DNA of 64,000 nt from Syngnathus acus (taxonomy: Eukaryota > Chordata > Actinopteri > Syngnathiformes > Syngnathidae): the NCBI RefSeq assembly GCF_901709675.1, contig NC_051094.1, positions 3,747,001 to 3,811,000 on the forward strand. The letters run 5' to 3'. Positions 29,401 through 37,637 of this stretch are shown one piece after another (the stretch's first letter is position 1; the number at the start of each line of letters is the position of its first letter). The notes under the pieces were generated by a model, which was not told the DNA's origin, ran no database searches, and saw nothing but the letters and a program-made list of their open reading frames with translations. Position numbers and translations under genes: made by a program.

Positions 29401-32345
29401 TGCAAAAGAAAACGTGATCTTGCACACATGCCTCCCTGCTGCGTCCACTCTCTCACACAGGAAGCGTCTCTCCTTGAGGACCTTTTACCCCCCCGACGGG
29501 GAGGCAAGCTTGGAGAAAAAGCAGTGCGAGACGTAGCCTGCGGGCACCGACCAAGAAGAAAACGGCCACGTGGAGCAAGGCAAACTAAACCAAGACCTGC
29601 AGGGGTGGGGGTGGGGGGGAATGGCGCCTCGGGCTGCCATTCCCAGATAAGACGCTTGAGTGGTGTGAATGAAGTGGGACACACAAAATGGCCTGCAGGA
29701 TGAGGACATGGGAAGGAGGGGGGTTGTTTATGCACCTACAGGTTGGGCGCTTGCCAAAGGACACTTCAACGGGGACCTCTGAATGGAGGCAGAATGGCAG
29801 GGGGGATTAGTTCCAGTCCAGGGAGCATCGGCATGATGGTGGGCCTCCCAGACATCCGCCACAACAGGCCGGGGTTTTTTGCAAAAAGTGTCGTGTCGGG
29901 CACCTGTGATTGCCTCCTTTCAACGCTGAAAAAGGAAAGACTTGCTGGAACGCCTAAACAGCTGAACTTGAGTTTGTGTCAATCAATGGGGTGCTGGTGC
30001 TGACTCCCATCTAACAAGATTTGTCAACGCAGCCATAGCCCCGTTTGGAACAAAATAACTGGAAGTGTAACTCAGTCACCGACAAAGCTAACCAAGTGAG
30101 TAACGAAAAGAAACTCATTGCTTGGTTACTCAGTTCCCATCACCAAGTTACTTTTTCTTAAACAATTGTCAAGAAAATGCTGCTAAAACAACTCGGATAA
30201 ATGTATTTGAATAAAAAAAAATAAAAAACTAGAAAAGGAATATGAGTGAATAATTCAGAATTGAAATTTATTTTACAATTAAACAAGATTGTCAATAGTA
30301 GTTTTATTTAAAACTTAAAACTAATATTTTAAACTATTTTGTAATATCCGGAAATATTTTTGGGTGTGATATTTAACATTCTGGACTATTTTTAAAATAT
30401 GTTCTTAATATTAACAAATTTGAACAGGTATATTTCCTAGACGAACTTTCTATATTTTTAATATTTACATATCTTAAATTTGCGTGGAACGAGGTTATTA
30501 TACAATTATTTGAGCTTCTAATATAGCCTATATCTTACTTCTAATTAAAATATTTTTAAATGTTCAATTGACACTCATTTTGACAACAAATGACCTTCTT
30601 TGGGATTCTTTATATTATACTTTTATATTATCGGCCTTATGTAAAACACTCACAATGGTGTTGTTAATGTCTAAACCACACCGTAGACGAGGAGGGAACA
30701 AACCTTGCGAGTTTGGAAGTGATGGGAATGTTTGGCGAGCTTTAAAAGCATTTTGAAAAAGAGAGCAGCGTTTCACAACCTCGAGACGCTTAATAATTCA
30801 CATGTGGCGACTCGCTGGTCCCCAGATGATCCATTTGTGCGTGTGTGCACACATTTGTGTGTCCTGCACCACTTTCAATTTTTGGTGATGGTGGTGGGTC
30901 ATCACAAACTAGCTCTACACTGCAGGAAGTGTCGTCTTGCAAGTGTATACTTCAAAAGAATACTACTGCCTTTGAGATACAAGTTCAATTAGTTTATAAG
31001 TCAGACTACTTCTTCAAAAAAGCATGAAAATGGCATTCTTCCATCTCTGCACTGCTCCAAATTTTTTGTAACGCATTTGTTAAGATGGAAGCCACTTTTT
31101 GCAGCATTTTTTGCTGATGTGTGGACCTTGGCTACTTGGTGACAGTATAATGCAAACATGTACGCAAAGGGGGGATTGTAAACGGCCTTAGTATAGGTAG
31201 GTGGTTAAAAAAAAAAACTGATGTCTGAGTAGTGTTATATTGTTTATTATCGGTCGCTTTAAATGTTATTAAAGCGTAGCGTCGATTTTAGTTTTACTAG
31301 CCGTATACGGAGTTTTGCAACGTTTGCTAGCATTAAGCTAGCTAAACAGACGTTTTTAAGGCACAAAATGATACATTTACAACGTATTTCAATGTATTTG
31401 CTTACAAGTCAAAACAAAATTCTTATTAATGTTCCGCGTTTGTTACGGATGTAGGTTTTTATATTTTGCTGTGGTATCATTTCATTATGGATATTAAAAT
31501 GCTTTCTGCACAGGTTTCGATATGATTTTTGGCCCAAGCAATCTAGAGCAACCTTTTTTGCGCCACGGACCGGTTACGTGTCAGAAATATTTTTGCGGAC
31601 CGGCCTTTATAACAAATATAACAAACAAATATAGACCACATAAAAATAAAACTCACCTTTACGTTGAATTAGTGGAAGCTTGTTTCTCAGATATCTTCAA
31701 CATTAAAAGGTTTCTTCGCCTTAGCAATACGGTTAGCCACTAAGAACGATGCTCTTAGTGCACTCCCATTTGTTGATGTGGTTGTGGTGGCCTTCAGTAA
31801 TTGCTTCTGTCCTTCTTGTTCACTTTTTTTTTCTTTCAAAAATTCCAAATTTTTCTTTCCAAAATTACAATTTAATGCAGGATGCTTGGTCATCATGTGC
31901 TGAAGCAGTTTTGAAGGCTTCATTGCCTCGTTAGCTAGCCTGTCGCCACATAGTCACCTGTGGCGATAAATCCATATTTTAAGTAGGACTCCAGAAATTT
32001 TCTTTTAAACGCAGCTTTCCGTTACTTACGAATCGTAGCCTCTTCTTCTTCCGTCTCTTCGTTGGGCTTTTTTCCCCTTTCCGAAGAAGCTTTTCACACA
32101 TCTCTGTTTCTGGCTAATTTTTGCTAGCTTCGCGGGCTTGACCGGGGTGACACGTCACGTGACCGGGACCAGCGTCACGAGACACAGATGCACCGACGGA
32201 TGTAATTAGGAGAGAATCGCCAAATGTTTTATATTTTCAAAATAAAATCTAACTCATTTTTGCTAGCTTTACGGGCTCGACTGGAGAAACATCGAGCGTC
32301 TTGACCTGAATTAATTGATCGTCGATATATATATATATATATATA

Positions 32346-32376
<31 letters not shown>

Positions 32377-35300
32377 TAGGGGTGTAACGATTCATCGATA
32401 CACATCGATTAATCGATATAATGCTCTACGATTTATTGGCATCGATGCTAAACGTAAACATCGATTTATATCGCCGTGTTTGACCTCGGACATTAGACGC
32501 GACTTTATTTTGAAATCCAGTTCATTGTTGCTTGCTTCCTCTTTCCGGGAGCAGTACGCGGCGTGCTGTGTTGTGAGCAGAGCAGGCACGTGAAAGGGGA
32601 GCCGACAATTACGCGGCTCCTGGACTGGTGCTATGGCTAGTGTCCAAGAAGACGAAGAAATTCGCTCCCCTTTGGGCTTCAAGTCATTCGTTTGGAAGCA
32701 CTTTGGATTCCAAAGAAAAGATGGCTCAACGGACAATTAAAATTATTGTAAATAAATAGTTCAGTAATGCACTTTAAAGTTAATGGTATTACAAAAAAAG
32801 AAAGAATATTCATTTTTCTTTACTTATATGAGAAAAAATATAGGAATTTGATAAAGTTCAGTGTTAAAATAAGCACTTTGTATACTCTAATACTCTTGTA
32901 ATTTCCTAAATAAAGAGTTTGCAGTACCTTGTTGATTTTGCGTATGAATTGTTATAAATCAGGATATTGTTCTATATTTTTTATTTAAAAAAATAAATAA
33001 ATAAATAAAAATATCGATCGTGGAGCACTATATCGTGATGTATCGTGAATGAATCACAGCAGGCTTTATTAGGGGTGTAAATCGCGGGTTTTGTCACGAT
33101 ACGATATCATATCGATACAAAGGATCACGATACGATTATTGCCGATTATATATATATATATATATTTATTTATTTATTTATTTATTTTGTCTGCAAGCTG
33201 CCCGGTACCATGTGACACACGGTGGTTGGGGACCTCTGATCTAGAGCACACCAAATCAGATAGTCAACCAATCAATATGGTTCTTTCGCCAAAAAAAAAA
33301 AGAAAACTGTCATTAAATTAGCATCCAAAGTGGATTCTCATCAAATCCGCCCGGAATTGCTAATCTGACTCAAGAGGAGCACTTTTGACTTTGTGGATTC
33401 TTTTCCGACTAGTTTTCCCACAGACTTCCTTTCGTCTTCTCCCACCGGCCCTCCTCATCGCTAATCCGGTTGTGCCCTCACTTGGCTCTCACCGACACGC
33501 CTGACAAATTTCGCGTTGCTACCTGACATGATTGGTCAAGAACTGACCTTGTGCAGTACGTTTACTGAATTTGGACGCTATTCTCCACCCATAACCAAAA
33601 CTCATTTGCAAAGTTGTTCATCTGTCTGGTCTACGTGCTTCATATTTGGTAGAAATCCGACATAAATCTCTAAAATGGCTTTTTGGCGATGGATTATTGA
33701 GACCTTTTTGTGGTTGTACTCGTGAAAGACTTGTAACACAGACTTTGCAGTAAGTAGGAAATGGAAAAAAACATGTGTTGATCAATCAATACGCTCAATC
33801 CGATAATGTGACACTTTTACATGGTGACGGGAGAAGTAACGACACGCGACGTTGTGCCTGACTCCGACACAGAGGAAAATAGAAAATATGCTCGTAAAAG
33901 CCCCACTCAGACTTTAATGGCGGCACGGCGTCCGTCGCTTCATCACTTTTTACAGCCGCCACATTGTAAATGTTGCACGAATGCACGATTGGGATGCCTG
34001 CGCGCAAACTAAATAAATAAACAAATACTCGTGACTGCAAAGTCACCTGGACTCTTAGCCATCCTCAAGGTCATTGGATGCTTCTCAGCGTTGGACTTTT
34101 CTGTTTGTCGCCTTCTGGTTACGTCTCAACATTACGAACGGATTGGACCATTTTGACTTGGGGGTGAAACTAAATTCCTCCATTGGCATCTGGTAAACTT
34201 TGTGTAATCCTGCTACCTCGCTAAACATAAAGTTTCAATGGTTCCGACATTTCATCAGGAACTATCTGCCAAGTTTCTTTAACGATAATGGCTCTTAAAT
34301 GCGTTGACCTTTTATTTTGTAACCTTACCGAATGTTCCGTAGTGTAACAGAACAGTCATGCTTTCTGTTACGGAATGTTACGTTACGTCACATGATAAAA
34401 TAGAAATTAACATAACTTATCGCGACTTGACGAAACGTATCGTGTGTCGTTATGCTAACATGTTTGTGACACTTCCTGTTCCTTACTTAAAACATTGCGT
34501 GTCTGCATTAGCCACTCCAGCTGCGTTAGCTGCGTTAGCTGCGTTAGCTGCGTTAGCTGCGTTAGCAGCTCCAGCAGCCTAGCTCCATGTCCAAATATAA
34601 TCGCCAACCCTCCAGGCAGGAATTCCTGGCATTGCGAGTCCACGCTCCCATTGCAGCATTCAAATGGAGGCCGCGAAACTGAAGCTGCAAGTGGCGTCAT
34701 AATTATGGCAATTTCCGTTAGTGATGACATTCCTCGTTAAATGTTAGCATTATGCTAGTGGACGTTGATTATTATGAGACTTGGTTGAGCTCTGTCTGGT
34801 GACCCTGTCCTGGCTGTCCTTCCATTTTAATCATCCACTATGTCCCACCGTTTTTTTTTTTAAATGCACTCTAAGACCCTGGAAAGTAAATGACACATCA
34901 CAAAGAAGAGTGTTGTCAACGTTTTGTCACAAAGTTTCTTGTGTGCTAAACTGACTGTCACTATTTGGATCTTGTCCATCTCCATAATTCAGCACGACTT
35001 AGTTGTCAGTCTTTTGCACCATTTACCTTCAGGAGTTTCAAAACAAATCTCTGCATTCACTTCACACGGTCTCGAAAGAAAACGCCACAAATGATCCGGC
35101 AGTTTCAGTTTATGAACTTCTGAGAACCCGCCTCGGCTTCCATCGGCATTTCTTGAGAAGTGGCTGACATTTTGTGCAAATGTCAGCGGAATCCATCTGA
35201 ATGCAAAGTACTGACTCTTCGGAACATCTGCTTTTCCTCCTTTCAATATTCCACACCAACCTGTGATGTTCTTATACTTTCATCTCCATTTTTTTTGTAC

Positions 35301-37637
35301 CCATCCGCACTTTTAGGACTGCCGCAAGGGGGGGGGGGGGTGGACTTTGAAGTCTAGAATGGCCTTTTGGACCATGTTGGGACATGCTGGGACATCCCAA
35401 CCACATCCCTTCAACAACCCCCCCAAACCCAAAAAAAAAAACCCTTCCTTTACTAAAAGCATTGACTGAACATGTTGGCCGCAACAAATGATCCCCTTGA
35501 GTCCCCGCGTCGGGAAGCATCCAGTCACAGGTATGTCATGTCCTGCTGTTTCCGCCTTTAATTACACTGCAAAGGAGTGGGCTGTGAAAAGGGGGCGGGG
35601 CTGCCACAACCCCCCCTCCCTCCTAAGAACTCTTTTACGGTCAGATTTATAGTTGTTTTGCAAGACACAAGTGCAAATTAGACTGCTGCTTCCAAAATTA
35701 CAAGCGCTAAAGACCCCCCCCCCCCCCCCCCCCCCCAAAAAAAAACAATGCTGACTCATCAACATGTCAAACCTCAGGGATTGACAATGAGCAACATTTC
35801 AACCAACAAAATCGTCATTACGATTAATGTCAGATCAGACACTTGTTCAAAAATCAAATGACATTTGCAAAGGCAATCAAAGGAAATCTCACTCAAAATA
35901 AAATCCCATCACGTCAAATCAATAAAGGGAACCACGTTCGAGCAGCTCAAACATCAGAACAGCAAGTAAGGCTGTGTAAATGTGTGTGTGTGTGGTGTAT
36001 GCATTATAAATGGCACTTGTCCAATGAGCTCATCGGGTACGCTCGTCTACTTCCTGATCCTGTATTAAGTCGCAGCCCCTTCATGAATAATGCATGAGCA
36101 GCGAAACCATCAGCGTTTCTGTTTAATCATCGAAGATATTCCCCTCTCAATTCCGGCCGGCTGACGGGTCGGGAAAATAAGGAAGAGGAGGATGGACTTA
36201 CCGCGTGGACGACTCCCTCGAAGACGCACGCTCCTACACGCACACAAGCAAAGTGAGAGAAACGTTAGCATCGATGCACATCTGGGTCATGTTTCCACAC
36301 GCGGGGATTACGGATATGTTGGATTGGGATTATCACACAGGTCAAATTTACTGCACACCGAAGGGAGTTCACTGCATTGTCACGGCCCGCCTGTCACACT
36401 CCTTCACACACCTGCACGCCAATTGATTTTTTTACCTTTTGAGTCCAATATGAGTACAAAATGAGATTTGACAGAGATGGAAGAGTCTGTTCAAAAGAGA
36501 TCGCACATGGTCCATTTTAACTTGCTCACCCGTGTGCAATCGAGATCAGATCTGGATTACACAAATTTTGACACTAGACAAAGCCTTCCAGCATCCTAAT
36601 TGTAATGACACGTTGCAGTAGAACAGAATCTTGCGTTTGGGTTCAAACGTGCAATCCAAATCTCTTGATCAAATCTGGATTGAATTCAGTTTCACTTTAC
36701 AGCAACTGAGCAAATGGGATTGGTGGTATTTCAATTATACTCACACCTAATTTGAAATCTGGACCTGATCTGGATTGAATTAGGTTTGACAAATCTGTAA
36801 TCCAGCATTGATATTCGGATGAGATCTGGCAGTGGCGTGTGATTATCAAGTGACGCTAATCACTTTTATTATTATCAATGTTCGATTCGGATGGGTGCCA
36901 ATCTCACTCTCGTGTGGAACGTTTTTGGTCTCATCCTTGTGTACTTTCCTTCTGCCTCAAAAGTTTGCATCAGTTTATGCGGTTATGCATGACCAGGATC
37001 CAACCTATGAAACGAAAAATCACCTCGCTCATGAAAAAATACGTAATCTGAATATAGCCACAATTTCTGTGAAAAAAAGTGTACAGAAAACCAAGTTAGA
37101 AAACGGCCCGAGTTTTATTGCAGCCATTAATTTGAGAAAAGGTGTAAAGTTGGCCTCAGTTTCATTATTTCCTTTGCGCAAAATGTTTGCATAATCAAAA
37201 ATACCAGTTCCTTGAAAGAAAAAAAAATACTGGCATTCCCAATTGTTGTTTTTATGTATGTACATTGTGTCCATTTTTTTCCCCAATTACTTTACATGCA
37301 ACTATCTTGCAGCCAAAGTGCACAAAACCTTCTCCCTAAAACATTCTCCAGTATGCATTCATCCACAAGTCAGCACAAATGAGCGCAGCCACTTGTCCCC
37401 CTTATACGAGCAAGCAGGTGTAAAGTTAGCGAATGACCTCCCCCAGGGTGAAGCAAAACGCCGGAAAAGTCTCCCCGAGAGAGAGCGAGAGGGGGGGGGG
37501 GGGGGGGGGGGGGTGCCCCGATCAACCCTGACCCACTTCACGAACGCCAACTGCGGACAAAAATACCCACCGTGTGTCACCCAAGGGGCGGCCAGGGCTG
37601 CGGCCAGGGCGCCCAGCACCATCCAGCGAGCCGCCAT
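1..37637 (-). CDS. fras1: fras1, Fraser extracellular matrix complex subunit 1, 5' half (exons 1-21, continues past the left edge)
   Basis: Basement-membrane protein of the Fraser complex (with FREM1/FREM2), needed for epidermal-dermal adhesion. Twenty-one exons were joined by GT-AG sites with consistent phase, giving about 886 residues: a signal peptide (1-22), six VWC modules (about 24-405) with CxxC...CCPxC patterns, then ten furin-like repeats (about 406-886). Each repeat matches the vertebrate FRAS1 repeat at the same rank, including the repeat-6 insert and the LLLGDHCVP stretch in repeat 9. No stop or frameshift interrupts the spliced frame. The CSPG repeats, Calx-beta domains and transmembrane segment known from the family would lie off the left edge. 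The start ATG has a strong context (GCGACCATGG). The next gene upstream on the same strand is mrpl1. Identity is very secure; boundaries rest on splice consensus and homology, not transcripts. Confidence 0.97.
313..474 (-). CDS. fras1: fras1 exon 20 (furin-like repeat 9)
   Basis: Contains TADLQTGVGSVCLWC and the highly conserved LLLGDHCVPSCP. Ends in phase 1 at GTAAGA. Confidence 0.95.
781..832. repeat. (TG)n microsatellite, interrupted
   Basis: About 52 bp of TG dinucleotides with CG and CA interruptions, in a fras1 intron. Confidence 0.95.
1785..1931 (-). CDS. fras1: fras1 exon 19 (furin-like repeat 8)
   Basis: CHPSCQTCSGASQADCTSC followed by GHCRTSCPEGRFV, matching CRTSCREEQF of mammalian repeat 8. 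Confidence 0.95.
2099..2239 (-). CDS. fras1: fras1 exon 18 (furin-like repeat 7)
   Basis: ECHASCRHCSGPSADNCTSC and GQCVQACPHGFFLQDG; phase 1-1. Donor GTCATT is weak, but phase and homology agree. Confidence 0.94.
2240..4703. other. fras1 intron 18/17 region, rich in a degenerate repeat
   Basis: No coding exon is visible. The motif AACATCAAAGAC recurs throughout, forming a clear tandem array at 2,821-3,150 and scattered degenerate copies to about 4,350. (TG)n tracts occur near 3,340. Confidence 0.7.
2821..3150. repeat. ~155-bp tandem repeat, two full copies plus a partial
   Basis: Copy 1 begins at 2,821 and copy 2 at 2,977 (156 bp), with a third start at 3,132 (155 bp); each begins GTAAACATCAAAGACA. 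The copies are nearly identical, so the duplication is recent compared with the scattered degenerate copies around it. Confidence 0.9.
4704..4877 (-). CDS. fras1: fras1 exon 17 (furin-like repeat 6, with insert)
   Basis: Longer than its neighbours because of an insert (LALQSRELQPARGVCAAAC) that aligns with the repeat-6 insert unique to this position in mammalian FRAS1. This fixes the register of the whole repeat array. Confidence 0.95.
4945..5085 (-). CDS. fras1: fras1 exon 16 (furin-like repeat 5)
   Basis: CHGSCTSCWGPSASQCTAC and GQCVEACGEGLYPHD; phase 1-1 with a GTAAGC donor. Only 67 bp of intron separates it from exon 17. Confidence 0.95.
5133..5262. repeat. AT-rich (TA)n tract
   Basis: Nearly pure A/T with long TATA runs, immediately upstream of the exon 16 acceptor region on the gene strand. 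Confidence 0.9.
5455..5595 (-). CDS. fras1: fras1 exon 15 (furin-like repeat 4)
   Basis: Reads ACHPSCASCFPDKADCASC and later GGKCVSACPTQHYVD; matches repeat 4 of the vertebrate protein. Phase 1-1. Confidence 0.94.
6466..6671. repeat. 32-bp minisatellite
   Basis: About six units of a 32-bp repeat built on AGCAGGAAGTAGCGGGCGCG followed by TTAGCTTGCTTT. The three central units are almost identical and the outer ones decay. It ends about 33 bp from the exon 14 donor. Confidence 0.9.
6704..6847 (-). CDS. fras1: fras1 exon 14 (furin-like repeat 3)
   Basis: Full repeat (CSESCSECVGASPRECSAC, then GECVPDCGEAFY). Donor GTAAGT. A 32-bp minisatellite lies just downstream in the intron. Confidence 0.95.
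6848..9565. other. fras1 intron 13, no gene seen
   Basis: Apart from the telomere-like array near its left end, I see no coding pattern; the short open frames lack domains, splice logic or homology. Confidence 0.5.
7230..7500. repeat. Telomere-like degenerate TAGGGTT array
   Basis: Repeated units of about 19 bp resembling ACTAGGGTTAGGGTTTCAA, degenerate but continuous over roughly 270 bp inside a fras1 intron. Confidence 0.85.
9566..9715 (-). CDS. fras1: fras1 exon 13 (furin-like repeat 2)
   Basis: Reads ACPWSCATCSSRWSCRSC and then CLATCPAGTYLDNG. It is the most divergent repeat here but has intact cysteine spacing and phase 1-1 ends (GCAG acceptor, GTAAGT donor). Confidence 0.9.
9716..13140. 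other. fras1 introns 11-12 outside exon 12
   Basis: Non-coding apart from exon 12 (11,192-11,335). Contains degenerate CCCTAA-type sequence at about 12,080-12,340 and a C12 run at 12,717-12,728. No other gene recognised. Confidence 0.5.
11192..11335 (-). CDS. fras1: fras1 exon 12 (furin-like repeat 1)
   Basis: One complete furin-like repeat, with CSGTPDHCDSCKEPKALLH matching the mammalian SQSPDHCDLCQDPTKLLQ segment. Symmetric phase 1-1 exon. Confidence 0.95.
13141..13288 (-). CDS. fras1: fras1 exon 11 (VWC6)
   Basis: Carries DGQVTCYLPSCPTCPPGT and ends at CCPRCHQ. Leaves phase 1, which begins the run of phase 1-1 furin exons. Confidence 0.96.
13962..14051 (-). CDS. fras1: fras1 exon 10 (VWC5 end, VWC6 start)
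   Basis: 30 codons with GTCCPQC. The family insert before the next VWC core is much shorter here than in mammals. Donor GTCAAA is non-optimal. Confidence 0.85.
14864..14911. repeat. Perfect 19-bp inverted repeat with 10-nt loop
   Basis: Arms at 14,864-14,882 and 14,893-14,911 are exact reverse complements around the loop GCAATTGCAG. The right arm continues as CAGCGGTGTCC when read outward, resembling hAT terminal inverted repeats, so this is probably two transposon ends fused head to head. Confidence 0.85.
15172..15369 (-). CDS. fras1: fras1 exon 9 (VWC4 end, VWC5)
   Basis: 66 codons with GQCCEEC, then a VWC start (SCLYRGLVRYHGDMW) and CEFCTC, as in mammalian VWC5. An Asp run (NDDDGG) sits where mammals have KGSA. 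Confidence 0.96.
16080..16265. repeat. (CTAA)n-derived tetranucleotide array
   Basis: Degenerate CTAA/CAAC units leading into a purer stretch near 16,217-16,250, in the long intron between exons 8 and 9 of fras1. A smaller similar array is at 13,378-13,425. Confidence 0.85.
17201..17302 (-). CDS. fras1: fras1 exon 8 (VWC4)
   Basis: 34 codons starting HGEQWQKDACTTCVCERG, closely matching HGEQWSENACTTCICDRG. Donor GTGAGT, acceptor TACAG. Confidence 0.96.
17370..17453 (-). CDS. fras1: fras1 exon 7 (VWC3 end, VWC4 start)
   Basis: 28 codons with CCPQC and the opening of VWC4. The donor GTCATG is weak, but both neighbouring phases and the homology force this end. Confidence 0.9.
17591..17724 (-). 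CDS. fras1: fras1 exon 6 (VWC3, first part)
   Basis: Starts ESCSWEGSQYRDGEEW and aligns with PCSYEGHVFQDGEDW of the mammalian protein. The acceptor follows a short CA/TG run. Ends in phase 0. Confidence 0.95.
18492..18651 (-). CDS. fras1: fras1 exon 5 (VWC2)
   Basis: Reads HDTEWSPSPCTLCECSAGEA and ends CCPEC-AGDG in phase 1. The cysteine spacing is that of VWC2. Confidence 0.95.
18718..18810 (-). CDS. fras1: fras1 exon 4 (VWC1 end, VWC2 start)
   Basis: 31 codons with the VWC CCPEC signature followed by GGCSYQG, the opening of the second VWC. Donor GTGCGT. Confidence 0.92.
19261..19368 (-). CDS. fras1: fras1 exon 3 (VWC1 core)
   Basis: 36 codons in phase 0 holding the CxxCxC core and an NPQCDFQK end that parallels NPQCAFEK of mammalian FRAS1. 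Flanked by CAG and GTACGG. Confidence 0.93.
20400..21140 (+). mobile_element. Internally deleted LINE (L2/CR1-like) derivative
   Basis: Begins with an AAGATGGCGGCGCG-type 5' end. It carries decayed endonuclease-like segments (one reading LLADVRSLDIN, another RGGGLCVYIREEWC, separated by a stop), then jumps to a typical fish LINE tail with GACAATAAAGCTGACTCTGA. Most of the endonuclease and all of the reverse transcriptase are missing, leaving about 740 bp. Family assignment is from memory of fish L2-type elements. Confidence 0.65.
23403..23430. repeat. (GT)n microsatellite
   Basis: About 28 bp of uninterrupted GT in fras1 intron 2. Confidence 0.95.
25665..25687. repeat. (G)23 homopolymer
   Basis: Twenty-three consecutive G on the plus strand within fras1 intron 2. 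Confidence 0.95.
27540..28110. repeat. Degenerate ACATCAAAGAC repeat array
   Basis: At least seven spaced copies of a TTTTGTAAACATCAAAGAC-like motif followed by TTAGTCATC-type sequence. The same family as the array at 2.6-4.4 kb, with a period of roughly 60-70 bp and strong divergence between units. Confidence 0.7.
28560..29290. repeat. Degenerate AACCCTAATTTGAAA array
   Basis: Many loosely spaced AACCCTAA / TTGAAA units over about 700 bp, the opposite orientation of the motif at 7.2-7.5 kb. Related degenerate stretches occur at 541-665 and 12,080-12,340. Confidence 0.7.
31687..32060 (-). pseudogene. Decayed hAT transposase N-terminus (BED-finger region)
   Basis: An open segment (31,687-31,923) reads MKPSKLLQHMMTKHPAL and further on ALRASFLVANRIAKAKKPF, the end of a BED zinc finger and the conserved stretch after it in Buster-type hAT transposases and their domesticated relatives (ZBED5, SCAND3). 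The upstream half (ESYLKYGFIATGD) is in another frame and the first cysteine pair is deleted. The frame stops right after KKPFNVEDI; the catalytic domain is absent. Confidence 0.75.
32317..32376. repeat. (TA)n microsatellite
   Basis: About 60 bp of TA repeats with a few AAA interruptions, directly abutting the start of the nested hAT-like element. Confidence 0.9.
32377..33055 (+). mobile_element. Second hAT-like element nested in the first
   Basis: Starts TAGGGGTGTAACGATTC and is rich in ATCGAT-type motifs, a pattern I know from abundant fish hAT-derived elements. A fragment of the same kind begins again at 33,070. The right end is eroded, so its boundary is approximate. It sits inside the 31,549-33,238 element and is therefore younger. 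Confidence 0.6.
32633..32740 (+). pseudogene. Truncated transposase start with partial BED finger
   Basis: An ATG opens a 35-codon frame containing SFVWKHFGFQRKDG, the beginning of a BED zinc finger as in ZBED1/Ac-type hAT transposases, then stops at TAA before the cysteines. It looks like the retained 5' end of a deletion derivative. Not expected to be functional. Confidence 0.65.
34519..34570. repeat. 9-bp tandem repeat (GCTGCGTTA)n
   Basis: Five to six near-perfect 9-bp units. Because 9 is divisible by 3, every frame reads as a three-residue peptide repeat (for example LAA), which explains the spurious open frames here. Confidence 0.9.
35714..35736. repeat. (C)23 homopolymer
   Basis: Twenty-three consecutive C followed by a run of A on the plus strand. 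Confidence 0.95.
36202..36233 (-). CDS. fras1: fras1 exon 2 (32-nt microexon, start of VWC1)
   Basis: A 32-nt exon between TGTAG and GTAAGT. With the phase-1 base of exon 1 it reads GACVFEGVVHA, matching the GACVYQGSLLA start of mammalian FRAS1 VWC1. It leaves phase 0, as exon 3 requires. Confidence 0.85.
37491..37513. repeat. (G)23 homopolymer in fras1 intron 1
   Basis: Twenty-three consecutive G on the template strand of fras1, only about 57 bp inside intron 1 from the exon 1 donor. Preceded by a GA-rich stretch. Confidence 0.95.
37571..37637 (-). CDS. fras1: fras1 exon 1 (signal peptide)
   Basis: Encodes a start Met, a short basic stretch and an Ala/Leu-rich hydrophobic core typical of a secretory signal. 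It ends in phase 1 at a GTGGGT donor, as signal-peptide exons commonly do. Confidence 0.9.

Larger units (their letters stand above)
31549..33238 (-). mobile_element. hAT (Buster-like) transposon fossil with 8-bp target-site duplication
   Basis: The 8-bp sequence ATCTAGAG flanks the element on both sides (31,541-31,548 and 33,239-33,246), the length expected of hAT insertion. The right end reads outward as CAGAGGTCCCCAACC; the left end keeps only CAACC before GCGCCACGGACCGG, so about ten bases of its terminal repeat are lost. Transposase remnants lie inside on the minus strand, and a second hAT-like element has inserted into it. Confidence 0.8.
19369..36201. other. fras1 intron 2 (16.8 kb), repeat reservoir
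   Basis: The largest intron of the gene here. It holds the LINE derivative at 20.4-21.1 kb, repeats at 27.5-29.3 kb, the nested hAT fossils at 31.5-33.2 kb, a (GT)n at 23.4 kb and G/C homopolymers. None of the short open frames shows a known domain. Large first introns of developmental genes often carry enhancers, but nothing in the sequence alone proves one. Confidence 0.6.

Noticed and set aside
34358-34730. Open frames with LAALAALAA or LTQLTQ peptide repeats
   Set aside because: Produced by a 9-bp tandem repeat, which reads as a peptide repeat in every frame.
36490-36830. Repeated GATCTGGATT-type motifs
   Set aside because: Four or five loosely similar copies, too divergent to define a repeat unit by eye.
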